A stretch of 64,000 bases of DNA from Diorhabda sublineata. Its lineage: Eukaryota > Arthropoda > Insecta > Coleoptera > Chrysomelidae. The notes below the pieces were generated by a model. The model was not told the origin of the DNA, ran no database searches, and saw nothing but the letters and a program-made list of their open reading frames with translations. The position numbers and the translations under genes were made by a program. This document shows, piece after piece, positions 49,601-62,169 of the stretch. The DNA lies in assembly GCF_026230105.1 (NCBI RefSeq), contig NC_079481.1:31410489-31474488 (forward strand), in the 5' to 3' direction. Each line of letters begins with the position of its first letter. The stretch's first letter is position 1.

Positions 49601-51444
49601 ACTTGGATTTATGAATGTAATATGAAATCTCACATTTTTCGTGTAATTAGAGTATAAAATTTCAACAAATAACTAAAAATCGTACATAATTAAAAAAATA
49701 TTTTTTTTTACTTTTTGACTCAGAAAATTTACATTGTTTCTTACAATTTTTTTACTTTTTACATAATCAAAACGTAGAAATTTCGTCGAAAAAAAATCAA
49801 AAACTTTTCAAAAAAAACTGATTTTTTGGCGGGAGAATTTAAAATTCGATATCTAGTCAAAATAACGTGAAACAATAAATATTTCAAATTAAATAAATAA
49901 CAATGTATTTGGGACATAAAAAGGTAAGTTTTCACCAAATTTCGAACAAAAAAAATTATTTTCTATAAAAGAAAAAAATTAAAAACCGAAAACTTGATTT
50001 TTCGAAATTTTCGCATAAATTTTGAGGTTATGTAAAAAAAGTGTAAATACAAAAGTTGTAGATCTTCTTATTACCTACAACTTTGCTATTCGACTCTTTT
50101 TGATAAAACTTGTAGTTTTGCCGAAAATCCGTTTTTTACCCTTAAAAACTCACCCCCTTTCCCTTCCCCGATCTCATATCGCCCCTAAAATATTTTTCAT
50201 CTAATTTTCATCACATTACCCTCCTTTTCCAATGGATTTCATCCCACTATAATTATTTTTATTTTAATAAACTTTTATAGCAACAAATCTCGTGCTAAAG
50301 CTACTCGATAAACTAATTCTAAAAACACAAAATGTAAAAAAAAAAAAAGAAAACGAAATAAAATTAAAAACAAACTTACCGATATCTCGAATACCGGGCG
50401 ATTCTAACATGGCGTCCGCCAAATCTTCCTTCAACCTCAACTCCCCGATACCGCCCCCTTCCTCCAAACTCTTCTGATAATTCTCCAACAACTGTTGTTC
50501 GGAACTGGACGCCGAACCGGATTCGATCAGAACGTGATTGGCGTTTGTGATCGGCATATTTATCGGTTTAGTGTAACGCACATCGATCGGTTGGGATTCC
50601 CCCACCGATAAAGGAGATCTGGAAACGGCGAAAATAGTTTCCTCCAATTACACCGATACCAGACGATATACTCACCCGGCGATGGTTTTGTAGGTCTTGA
50701 ACGTAAATTGAGGCCCCATCCAAAGTCTCCTGTGCGGTCCGGCGTGCGTCATTATCTCCACTTGCGACAGCCATTGTTCGTCGTTACAATCGGGCTGATG
50801 ATTTTTCTTCCAACGTTTCTCCTCCGTTTTTATATAAGCCAGATTGTCCTTCGTCATCGGCGGTACCAATTCCACCCCGTTGTTTTTCCTTTGTAACAAC
50901 CACTGCGCTTTGGCGGCGACTCTGAGCTCGATGGGGGTGTCGCTGGAAACCCTCTCCTTCGGTATGTTGGATTGTTGGTGCGGATCGAGATCGTATTGAA
51001 CGAGGATACCGTGACAGGACATTATGAAGAGGGAATCGACCGGTTTGGGGTTTCTTATTAGGGCGTTGTCGCGATTGACGTCTAGTAGAGCCCTTGGCGC
51101 GCCGAAACAACTCACTATCCTCAACGATACGGTTTCCTCGGATGAAGACGGTATCCTTTGACGACCGGTTTGGGTTCTTGAGGGAGTATTAACGGCGTTT
51201 TGGAGAATGGCCGGCGGTCTGATTTGGGCTAGGGGGTTGACGACGGTAGGGTGAGGATATGGTGGAAATCTTGGGTTGTAATGCGGGTAACGTGAATTAC
51301 TCGGCGATTCCGCCATTGATATGGGGCTGTTTGATCTTCCGTCTACAGATAGACCTATAAATTTTATATTAAATTGACAAAAAAACTAATATTGCCGTTA
51401 AAATGAATTCAACACCCTCGTTTTAGGTACTAACAGTCAGTTGA

Positions 51445-51480
<36 letters not shown>

Positions 51481-54400
51481 TAGGATTCGGTAAATTGAGA
51501 AGCGTTCGTGCTACTCCGGACCTGTTCTTTGTTTACGTTTGTAGAAATTGACGCTGCGTAAGAACGTAAACAAAGAGATGGGTCGGACTGGCTCAAACAA
51601 TATTATTTCAATTATGAAATCAAAAATTATGAAACGGATGATTTATATTATTGCGAGTGTTTAAAAAGTTTTTCTTGAACCGGTAATTATATAACCGAGT
51701 GATTGGATTGTAATTTTTTATGTATTTATAAAAAAGTTTTTACTGTATCAAAAAAAAAATGATTTTCCTGAATTTAAATGCAATTATAAGACATTTTACT
51801 GATTAATTTCGAAAGTTGATAGGTAGGAAAGTAAATAATTAGGAGTAGTAAATGGAAGAAAATGTTTGGAAAACTGTGTGATTTGAAATTCAGTAAATTG
51901 AGAAGCATTCGTGCTAATCCGGACCTGTTCTTTGTTTACGTTTGTAGAAATTGTCACGTGACAGATTCATTCAGCAATATAAACGAAGATCTGGATCGCA
52001 CTAGTTCCAACGATGTTCGAAAAGTTAAATAATCAAAATTTTGAATTTATTTCATAAAAAAAAACAATGAAAAAACGATTTTTTTCAACCGTAACGTAAT
52101 TATTAACGATTAACGTATTAACGACATTTTGAGGCTACAATGATAAATTTTACAAAACATTTTGAAAAATATGTGATTTGAGTAAATTTTAAAAAAATCC
52201 GATCCAACCCGGACCTGTTCTTTATTTAAGTGTGCAAAAATTGACATTTCGTAACAACGTAAACAAAGAGATGGACCGCATTATCTCCAACGATGTTCGA
52301 AAAGTTAAATATTAAAAATTTTATATTTATTTCAAAAAAAAAAACAATGAAAAAACGATTTTTTTTCAACCGAAACGCAATTTTAAGACATTTTGATGCT
52401 TCAATTAAAAATTTTACAAAATATTTTCAAGTAAATGTGTTTTGAATAAATCAAGAAGTATCCGAACCAATCCGGACCTGATCTTTGTTTACATCGCTAG
52501 TAACTGACAGTTTCACTAAACTATGTAAACAAAGAGCAGGACCGCACTAGTTCCAACGATGTTCGAAAAGCTAAATAATCAAAATTTTATATTTATTTCA
52601 AAAAAAAAACAATGAAAAAACGATTTTTTTCAACCGTAACGTAATTATACGACATTTTGAGGCTACAATGATAAATTTTACAAAATATTTTCAAGTAAAT
52701 GTGTTTTGAATAAATCAAGAAGTATCCGAACCAATCCGGACCTGTTCTTTGTTTACATCGCTAGTAACTGACAGTTTCACTAAACTATGTAAACAAAGAG
52801 CAGGACCGCACTAGTTCCAACGATGTTCGAAAAGTTAAATAATCAAAATTTTATATTTATTTCAAAAAAAAAAAAAAATGAAAAAACGATTTTTTTTCAA
52901 CCGAAACGCAATTTTAAGACATTTTGATGCTTCAATTAAAAATTTTACAAAATATTTTCAAGTAAATGTGTTTTGAATAAATCAAGAAGTATCCGAACCA
53001 ATCCGGACCTGTTCTTTGTTTACATCGCTAGTAACTGACAGTTTCACTAAACTATGTAAACAAAGAGCAGGACCGCACTAGTTCCAACGATGTTCGAAAA
53101 GTTAAATAATCAAAATTTTATATTTATTTCAAAAAAAAAAAAAATGAAAAAACGATTTTTTTTCAACCGAAACGCAATTTTAAGACATTTTGATGCTTCA
53201 ATTAAAAATTTTACAAAATATTTTCAAGTAAATGTGTTTTGAATAAATCAAGAAGTATCCGAACCAATCCGGACCTGTTCTTTGTTTACATCGCTAGTAA
53301 CTGACAGTTTCACTAAACTATGTAAACAAAGAGCAGGACCGCACTAGTTCCAACGATGTTCGAAAAGTTAAATAATCAAAATTTTATATTTATTTCAAAA
53401 AAAAAAAAAATGAAAAAACGATTTTTTTTCAACCGAAACGCAATTTTAAGACATTTTGATGCTTCAATTAAAAATTTTACAAAATATTTTCAAGTAAATG
53501 TGTTTTGAATAAATCAAGAAGTATCCGAACCAATCCGGACCTGTTCTTTGTTTACATCGCTAGTAACTGACAGTTTCACTAAACTATGTAAACAAAGAGC
53601 AGGACCGCACTAGTTCCAATGATGTTCGAAAAGTTAAATAATCAAAATTTTATATTTATTTCAAAAAAAAAACAATGAAAAAACGATTTTTTTTCAACCG
53701 AAACGCAATTTTAAGACATTTTGATGCTTCAATTAAAAATTTTACAAAATATTTTCAAGTAAATGTGTTTTGAATAAATCAAGAAATATCCGAACCAATC
53801 CGGACCTGTTCTTTGTTTACATCGCTAGTAACTGACAGTTTCACTAAACTATGTAAACAAAGAGCAGGACCGCACTAGTTCCAATGATGTTCGAAAAGTT
53901 AAATATTAAAAATTTTATATTTATTTCAAAAAAAAAAACAATGAAAAAACGATTTTTTTTCAACCGAAACGCAATTTTAAGACATTTTGATGCTTCAATT
54001 AAAAATTTTACAAAATATTTTCAAGTAAATGTGTTTTGAATAAATCAAGAAGTATCCGAACCAATCCGGACCTGATCTTTGTTTACATCGCTAGTAACTG
54101 ACAGTTTCACTAAACTATGTAAACAAAGAGCAGGACCGCACTAGTTCCAACGATGTTCGAAAAGCTAAATAATCAAAATTTTATATTTATTTCAAAAAAA
54201 AAACAATGAAAAAACGATTTTTTTTCAACCGAAACGCAATTTTAAGACATTTTGATGCTTCAATTAAAAATTTTACAAAATATTTTCAAGTAAATGTGTT
54301 TTGAATAAATCAAGAAGTATCCGAACCAATCCGGACCTGTTCTTTGTTTACATCGCTAGTAACTGACAGTTTCACTAAACTATGTAAACAAAGAGCAGGA

Positions 54401-57400
54401 CCGCACTAGTTCCAACGATGTTCGAAAAGCTAAATAATCAAAATTTTATATTTATTTCAAAAAAAAAACAATGAAAAAACGTTTTTTTTCAACCGTAACG
54501 TAATTATACGACATTTTGAGGCTACAATGATAAATTTTACAAAATATTTTCAAGTAAATGTGTTTTGAATAAATTAAGAAGTATCCGAACCAATCCGGAC
54601 CTGTTCTTTGTTTACATCGCTAGTAACTGACAGTTTCACTAAACTATGTAAACAAAGAGCAGGACCGCACTAGTTCCAACGATGTTCGAAAAGCTAAATA
54701 ATCAAAATTTTATATTTATTTCAAAAAAAAAACAATGAAAAAACGATTTTTTTTCAACCGAAACGCAATTTTAAGACATTTTGATGCTTCAATTAAAAAT
54801 TTTACAAAATATTTTCAAGTAAATGTGTTTTGAATAAATCAAGAAGTATCCGAACCAATCCGGACCTGTTCTTTGTTTACATCGCTAGTAACTGACAGTT
54901 TCACTAAACTATGTAAACAAAGAGCAGGACCGCACTAGTTCCAACGATGTTCGAAAAGCTAAATAATCAAAATTTTATATTTATTTCAAAAAAAAAACAA
55001 TGAAAAAACGATTTTTTTTTTCAACCGAAACGCAATTTTAAGACATTTTGATGCTTCAATTAAAAATTTTACAAAATATTTTCAAGTAAATGTGTTTTGA
55101 ATAAATCAAGAAATATCCGAACCAATCCGGACCTGTTCTTTGTTTACATCGCTAGTAACTGACAGTTTCACTAAACTATGTAAACAAAGAGCAGGACCGC
55201 ACTAGTTCCAACGATGTTCGAAAAGTTAAATAATCAAAATTTTATATTTATTTCAAAAAAAAAACAATGAAAAAACGATTTTTTTTTCAACCGAAACGCA
55301 ATTTTAAGACATTTTGATGCTTCAATTAAAAATTTTACAAAATATTTTCAAGTAAATGTGTTTTGAATAAATCAAGAAGTATCCGAACCAATCCGGACCT
55401 GTTCTTTGTTTACATCGCTAGTAATTGACAGATTCACTAAACAATGTAAACAAAGAACAGGACCGGACTAGCCAAAATAAATAAATTCACATTTTAATGA
55501 TATAAAACAATATCCCAACAAATTTTTCAATAATTTATCAAAAAAAAAACAAAGTAAAACATTTTTTTGAATGATTTTGATTTTGAATGATCAATTTCGA
55601 AAACGAATAATAATAAAAATGAAACTTACCTGCAGACCTATGAAACCTCGACATCTTATTAACGACGTGCATGGTGGCGTGCGTCCTCATACCCACATTA
55701 CCCCCATACGGCGTTACTGGAAAAACATGCGTAGTACCTCTAAGCGTACTAACACAAACCCATCTCGAATCGTGCGTAAAAGCCACGTCCTGCACCCGAG
55801 CCGAAGTATCGCCCCTATGCAAAATGTACAAGTGGTGTACGGACCCCAAAACGGAGCTACCGGGATGGGGGTGAATTCTGAACAAATGAAAATCGTGTCC
55901 CCTTTTATCGGCGGTTAGAAGAAGCATGCCGCTCGGGTCGAACTGCAGCGCCACAACGGCTTCGGTATGTGCGGCGAAATGCGCCACAACCGGATCCCCC
56001 GAAGCGAAACATCTTTCCATCGAATGCAAATTCGGGCTCTGGCGAAAGAAAATCGATTGTAGGGGCCGAGGAAAGATCCGAAATTAATATTAAACTCACC
56101 GATATATCGAGTACGGTGACTATTCCTTTGTGCGGAACGTCTAATTGTCCTCCGGCTTGAGGACTGTTCGGGGAAGTACCCGGTTTATAAGTATTCGTTC
56201 CCGTTAAACTGCTAGCGACGCTTTCTCCCAATTCCCGAAGACCCCTGCCCAAAGATTTCGCAGCATGAATTACAGTCGCTGTGTAACTCTATAACGAAAC
56301 ATTTTTTATGAATTCCCGATTTTTTTAATAAAATTTATCGTTTTTTTACGAAAAAGTTCGCTAAATCGGTCCGTAGACCGGCCCTGTCCAGCTACAACAG
56401 AATTTTAAATTTTGGTGGAGGCGCATATAGCGGAATTCGTTTGAGATGTTTTTATAGCAGGCGGTTTATTTACATTGTTTCTTTTGAAAAATTACCAGAA
56501 AGGTTAATTTATTTATTTGTTTTGTTCCTATTTTTGCTAAATCTAGTAAATTCCTTTGGGTTAGATACATACGTACATAATGTAGCGCAGAATAAGTATA
56601 TAAATAAAAAACTTTCAAACAATTAATGAAAATATTTAAAAAAAATGTGTAATACGTTTATCAGTATATTGAGAAGCATCCAAGCCAGTCCGAACCTGAT
56701 CTTTGTTTACATTTGTAGTAATTGACATTTGACAGATTCACTGTACAACGTAAACAATAACCCGGACCAGACTAGCTCAAACAATATTTGAATAACTAAT
56801 TTGAATAATTCAATTAGAGTTTTATTGATAATTATAGGGAACTAAAAGGGGTACCCATGAAATTTTCGGATTAATTAATACTTATATGATTAATAGAAAA
56901 GAAACTGAATCTTCTCCATTCAAAAACCTTCAATATCCCATGAGTAAAAGTTGGGTTAGGTTGTTAAGAATCCGAACTAAATGAGTTATGAAAGAAGAAT
57001 AAAGTTACCCTTCACTGGATTCCGGAATACATCAGAATGGAAGGAGGCAAAAAACAATCCCACAACAATCATCTTTATCGCCAATTTATATCACACTCTT
57101 GCCAATACAATCCTTATTTTGTTAATTAATTCATTTTTTCAAGTAAAACCAAACAAACTTAAGTGATATGGATATATCTAAGGATGATGATCGTAAACTA
57201 TAGTTTGTAATTTATTGAATATACAAAAATAGTTCTTAAAAACCAAAATGTAAAAAACCCAACCTCACTTATTCCACACTACGAACCCTAATCGGAAACA
57301 CAACAGAAGCAAGTTGTAAAAGGGAAGGAAGAACCAGAAAAATTTGACTACAACAAGCAGAAGAAGACAAGGGAGTAGGAGAGGATTGGGAAGAGTAGAT

Positions 57401-58808
57401 AAAAGGAGAATGGAAGACCCAGGAATGCTTGGCTACAACAAGTAACACAGGAAGGAGAAAGAAAGGGGAAACGATACAGCAAATGTGTTGGAAAGAGTGG
57501 AAAAAATGTTTGGAGAATGAAAACTGAAATCCCAATACTCAAAAAGGCATAAATAATACTTGACAAAAAGTCATAATGAACATAACACATTACAAAAATA
57601 TCTCAATAACCTAAAAATTGAAAATAACCTCAATTCATATATTAAAGAAATATAAAATACTTTCTGTATATATATAAAAAAAAAACGAATTTCAAAAAAT
57701 TAATTGTTATATATTAATTTAAATTTACCTGTACACCTTCTCCATGCATTCCCCCACAACTCTTTTTCGATAGATTCAATTTTTTCTCAGCGTACGCTAA
57801 CCAATTCGTACCTAGTGATATGGGATTGGGGTTGACACCGGGACTCAAATAGCAAGTTGTAACCGTCGTGTGATCTTCAAGAGTGAAAGCATCGAACACG
57901 GCTATCTTTTCTTGAAAACTGACGACAATAAATTGTTTATTCGCCAAGACGTCTATCACTGGATTTTTGAATTTTATAACCTTAACCTGGAAACCGAACA
58001 CATTTCAACGTATCCTGGAATTAATCTTTTGAGCTTTTTATTGATCATATCAAAACAGTGTAATTATAAGTGTTGATGTACCAAAATTTTTAATAATTAG
58101 TGGTATCAAGAACATACCTGTTCACCCGTCAACAGTGAAACGAAATTTAAAGAACTAAATTGAGGTCCGGCTGATGAACTATCACAGACAGCTAGCAGAG
58201 GTCTTTTCGACTCAAACAAATCCTTTTTGGTTGAATTACCTACTATATACGGCACGGGCAAAAATTTTATAGCTTTTACGAAACCGTGTCTCCAAGATAA
58301 AATTTCAGTTGCTTCCCCATTCGCCGGAACCGCCCAAACCTATAAAATTATGTTTTCTTCACCTTTAGAGATGGAGATTTGAAAAAAAACTGCATTCAAG
58401 TTGGAATATGTTAAAAGAGATGTGAGTAAACGTGTTAAATTTCAAATTTACATCAAATAAATTACATTTATTTTAAATACAGAATAAATTAAAACAAATA
58501 ATTATTTTATATGTATAATTTACCTGTATTCCAGTTGTATATCCTAATATTAAAATCAGAGTTGATGGTACAGTACTAATATAAGTACCGACTTGAAAAA
58601 CTGCGGGATTTTCGCTTTCTATATTTTCAAATTTGGCCCATTGTATTTGATCTTTAATATCATGAGATCCAGTGTGAGATGTCGGAACCACTTCATTTAT
58701 AAAACCCGCAACGCTATCTAAGATTGTTGGATCGTTAATGTGTCTAGGTAAGACCTTAGCAGGACCTATGTATAATTCAGTACTGGAATTTGTAGGTGAA
58801 TCCGACAT
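43602..58808 (-). CDS. BCAS3: BCAS3 homologue (fly rudhira), WD-repeat protein
   Basis: A WD-repeat protein linked to cytoskeleton, endothelial cell migration and phagophore binding in other animals. Exons, in order: 58524-58808, 58118-58339, 57729-57986, 56100-56288, 55630-56038, 50676-51354, 50380-50618 and 43602-44722. All phases fit and give 1133 residues. Recognisable parts are VAGFINEVVP near 33, ILGYTTGIQVWAVPANGEATEI (about 87-108), VASSLTG, the beta-propeller block VALQFDPSGMLLLTADKRGHDFHLFR in exon 5, and the BCAS3-domain text EERVSSDTPIELRVAAKAQWLLQR-like region plus LADAMLESP in exons 6-7. Exon 8 codes for 373 acidic and serine-rich residues ending in seven lysines; I do not recognise it, and it may be lineage-specific. 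Introns 5 (4.3 kb) and 7 (5.7 kb) are filled with satellites. Confidence 0.9.
44970..47910. repeat. 166-bp palindromic satellite in BCAS3 intron 7
   Basis: Units of about 166 bp carry 'gtgtgtaaaaggataaactt', 'gattgtatgtaaaccgac' and a near-perfect palindrome. For example, at 45483-45520 two 18-base arms ('atttacatacaatttaca' and its complement) are separated by AA. The regular part is about 45120-47060, and both ends decay into loose 'tgtatgtaaat' motifs. Short minus-strand frames of about 60-80 codons are by-products. Confidence 0.92.
48250..50150. repeat. 615-bp repeat, head-to-head start, BCAS3 intron 7
   Basis: The marker 'ggtaagttttcaccaaattt' occurs at 48690, 49305 and 49923, giving a period of about 615. 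Each unit has 'aaaagttgtagatctt', a short loop and 'cctacaactttt', a hairpin with arms of about ten bases. At 48250-48400 a partial unit is inverted ('cataacctcaaaatttatg' against 'cataaattttgaggttatg'), so the array begins with a head-to-head junction. Confidence 0.88.
51445..51480. repeat. (AAT)12 microsatellite
   Basis: Twelve AAT triplets in BCAS3 intron 5, immediately before the first copy of the 266-bp repeat. Confidence 0.95.
51486..55475. repeat. 266-bp satellite with inverted cores, BCAS3 intron 5
   Basis: About fourteen units. The first three (51486, 51893, about 52150) are diverged and unequally spaced. The later ones, for example with 'cctgttctttg' at 52741, 53008 and 53274, have a 266-267 bp period and are nearly identical. 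Each unit contains 'ccggacctgttctttgtttacat' and, about 30 bases later, its imperfect reverse complement 'atgtaaacaaagagcaggaccg'. Variable A-runs account for most length changes. The last copy ends 155 bases from the 3' side of exon 5. Confidence 0.94.
56660..56790. repeat. Stray single copy of the 266-bp repeat core
   Basis: 'gagaagcatccaagccagtc', 'gaacctgatctttgtttaca' and, after a spacer, 'acgtaaacaataacccggac' repeat the inverted core of the intron 5 satellite. This copy is alone in BCAS3 intron 3, which suggests that the satellite grew from a dispersed short palindromic element. Confidence 0.8.
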
Positions 58809-60436
58809 TATTGCAATTAAAAATAATTAACTATATCCTAGAAATGAATAAGAAGAACAAAATATTCAAGTTATTAATATAAGAAGTAAAAATGTCGTCT
58901 TGTTAAGTAGCTACTAGAAATTTGTTTCCCATAACTTCTTAATCCTTAATTTTCGGATTAGAACAAATAAAAAAGTAATCAGAAAAACATTAAAAAATAC
59001 GCTAAAATTATAATTCAATTTTATGCAAATTTGCATAACTTTTCACTGTCTCTACCTAATTATAAATTCGTATAAATTGATACTTGATGAAAAAAAAACT
59101 TTTATTCTTGCCCAAGGTCAAGAAAAAAACCTATAAAAGTTATATATATATTTTGTGAGAGGATATATATTCATATCGTGAATTATTACAATCATTTAAT
59201 ACCATAATATTTTAAAAATAGAGATTTAAAACGGAAAAGCTACTGGTGTAAATATATGAACTGAATAAAACAAACAAAACGTCATTTAACTTGTCATTAC
59301 CATCTGAGATAAAGCACAACAAAGCGATATGAAAACAAAGGGTGTGGATAAAATAAAATAAGCAATAAATCGGGAATATAAACATTATTTACAACGAAAG
59401 TAATTTAATATATATTGTTTGACATCATAAAACCCGAAAATATTTTCCTTACCTTGAAATTGTTAACAAAAAATTGGTTTATTATAAAACTGCGTCATTT
59501 CTCTTTATATCAAATAATCCATTTTGTGTCATTTACAAGTAATTTAAACGAAAAATAATACTTTTATTAACAAATCACATATCCCTATAAAACGATATAA
59601 GCTTTATAAAGTAAAATCTAATTATATTTTTTAATATTAAGTGGTTTTAAAATAATAATCAAACAACAACCTTCACAAAATTATGACATTTACATCAGCA
59701 TCAGACACAAATCAGCTGGTTCGAAAACAAAATACTCCCACCCTTGAAATAAGCGATCAGCAACACGGTGTTGTCAAATGAAAAATTTATACTTAGAACA
59801 AAGGATAACAATTATAAAAACTAATTTTTCTAATCAATAATTAAGTTATTTGCTTATAAAATACATAATTATAATTCAATATTTAAAACGTCTGTTTTAA
59901 AGTTAAGAAAAAAAGTATTGGTAATAAAATCTTTTCGAAGAAAAGTCATAGATAAAACTTTCGCAAGCAATAGAACTTTTTTATTTAATTGATAATCTGG
60001 ATGACATAGTTTGACACACGTGTTAAAAAATAAGAATGTTCAAAATAGTGGTATTATTTCATGTATTGCATTAGTAGAATCGTATATTAAGTTTTTGGAT
60101 TTTAATCTATGGTTTCATTTCCTAAACTCTCGTTTTTAAATAGCAGTTATTGAAATATTTTGGAAGTAGTATATTTCATTTATGATTCAAAATTGTGAAT
60201 AATTTTTAAATTATTCCAAGAGTTTAAGAAAAAAAATGTTTCTGATAATTGGTTGACGTATGACGTTAAACAGCTTTCTAATGATTTACTTCTTTATGAA
60301 TAAAATAATATAATTTGGCAACAACGGAATCTAAAAAAAAAATGAGGGAATGATGTTTCCTGAAATGCTTTCAAAATAACTACTGTGGAGTGGTAACTAA
60401 AATTTATTAAATTATTTGATATTATATGTCTAAATT
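58809..60436. other. Divergent spacer between BCAS3 and NSMCE3
   Basis: 1.6 kb of very AT-rich sequence between two divergent start codons. A minus-strand donor-like 'caag|gtaagg' near 59454 could end an untranslated BCAS3 first exon. 'acacggtgttgtcaaatg' (59765) and 'tttggcaacaacgg' (60313) resemble MITE ends. No gene is seen. Confidence 0.4.
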
Positions 60437-61436
60437 ATGCCTCGTAAATCGCAAACAGTTTCCAATAGAAGCCTTTCTCAAACTCAAAAAAATCCACGTT
60501 CTCAAAATGTCGGTAATGTTAGTCTTAACCAAGATGATCAAGTAAATGACTTGGTGAGATATTTTGTAAATAGGGCTGGAGAACAAGTTATTTTTAAAAG
60601 AACCGACTTGAAGAAAAATGTTTTACCAAAATCTGGACAATATTTTCAAGATATACTTAACAGAGCTGTTAAAATATTAGAACAGGTAAAAAATTTGTTA
60701 CTTTATATATATGTAAAATTATATTTGATTGCAAGTCGATTATATTAGTTTATTTTATTTACTTCTAAGGTTTATGGGTACAAAGTAATAGTAATAGATG
60801 CAAAACAAAATTCAACAAAAGGTTATATAATTACAAATGCTTTGGCATATAAATCTGACCCAACAGAAAAAGTGATTCCAGGATCATATCCTGACGATGT
60901 TCACAAAATTCTTATTTTACTTATTTTATCACACATTTTTATGAGTAACAATTTAGTGAGTGATCGTGAGTATAGATAAAGAAATAATGTTTCGAGACTT
61001 TATTATTGTTATTAAATAATTTTAGAATCTTTATATGCATTTTTAAAAACATTTGGGTTAGATGTTGAAACTCGACACGAAATTTTTGGTAGCATTAAAG
61101 ATTTTATAACAAATTTAAAAAATAAAAAATACATAGAAATGGAAATCGACCAGATATCTAAGAAAGCTTCGATATCTTGGGGAAGTAGAGCGGAAAAAGA
61201 AATATCCAAACATGAAATTTTGAAGTTTGTATGTAAAGTAAGTAAAAATTTCTGCATTTTTCACTTCTTTGGTTCGGAAAATTTGGGTACAGAAATAGGT
61301 CATCTCGTAATTTTAGATGTACAAAACTACTACGCCAAATTCTTGGATTAATCAGTACAAATCTGCAAATGAGCAACATTTTGAAAACGAAAATGGCGTA
61401 GAAGATAAAGCTACACAAAACACTCAGGAAGAATAA
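60437..61436 (+). CDS. NSMCE3: MAGE-family protein, NSMCE3 of SMC5/6 complex
   Basis: Insects usually carry one MAGE gene, the counterpart of NSMCE3. NSMCE3 joins the RING protein NSMCE1 and the kleisin NSMCE4 in the SMC5/6 DNA-repair complex. Four exons, 60437-60685, 60770-60965, 61026-61237 and 61317-61436, with fitting phases, give 258 residues. The N-terminal tail is basic and polar. The MAGE homology domain spans about residues 34-225: VNDLVRYFVNRAGEQV.FKRTDL, then VYGYKVIVID near 84, then ILLILSHIFM, FLKTFGLDVETRHEIFG, and the late WGSRAEKEISKHEILKFVCK block matching the second winged helix (human WGPR...SKMKVLKFVAK). The acidic C-terminus is short. AATAAA lies at 61445-61450, nine bases past the stop. 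Confidence 0.92.
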
Positions 61437-61548
61437 TAATTATTAATAAAATGACTTTTATAATGTATTTTTTATATATTTTTAATAAATTATACAATTT
61501 GACAGTTTTCAAATATAAATTATTGAAAAAAAGCTTTAAGAATACGAT

Positions 61549-62160
61549 ATACGAGGGGTTAACAAAAAGATTGTGAATTATTTTATTAATTACAAAGTAA
61601 AAACCTGTAAAATAATGCTCCAATTTCACTTCGAAAGAAATTGCAAGATATTTTTTGATCTTTGTTTTCTTTTATTTATACAACTTTCTTAGTTAATTCA
61701 ACTTTAAAACAAATATCGGAAAAGTTTTGGTTATATTTCCGCGTAAATGACAAATGACAGAAAAATGTCTGTTTAATAGAGCAATTTCGTTTATTCTTAT
61801 TTTAAAGTCTAACTTAATCTCCAGTTTTACCTTAGCTTGTGAAATTGGTAACAAAACACTCAAGTTAATGTTGATTAAAATGCTTTTTGGAACATAACAT
61901 TCATCTGCTTCATCTTGGTCTTTTCTATGTTAGGAATGGTGCCAAAACGTTTCTCTTTAAGCACATTTTTGGTTTTCGGGAAGAACCAAAAGTGTATTCT
62001 GTTAAATCTGGTGATTAAGCTTGTGGTACGACGTTGTCGTATTAAAAAAACAGTCTTTCGAATAGTGCCTCAGTTTTTAAACAAGCAGATTTGTCCACCA
62101 TATTTTACTAAGTATATTATGATGATTAGGAGCATGCGTGAAGATCGACGTCTATACGAA
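61549..62160 (-). pseudogene. Decayed mariner-family transposon
   Basis: On the minus strand 'gttgtcgtaccacaagctta' leads into SPDLTEYTF. After one frame shift (61992 to 61875) comes FWFFPKTKNVLKEKRFGTI and then NIEKTKMKQMNVMFQKAF with a stop. This matches the mariner PYSPDLAPCDFFLFPKLK..L.G.RF segment, with the catalytic D of the SPD motif kept but the following CD lost. The terminal motif 'taacccctcgtat' (61547-61560, minus strand) resembles the ends of such elements. There is no intact frame. It lies about 115 bases downstream of NSMCE3. Confidence 0.65.
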
Positions 62161-62169
62161 TTTAAATTA

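Noticed and set aside
57269..57590. Cysteine- and serine-rich minus-strand frames in BCAS3 intron 3
   Set aside because: They come from a purine-rich low-complexity stretch on the plus strand. No acceptor or donor fits the BCAS3 phases.
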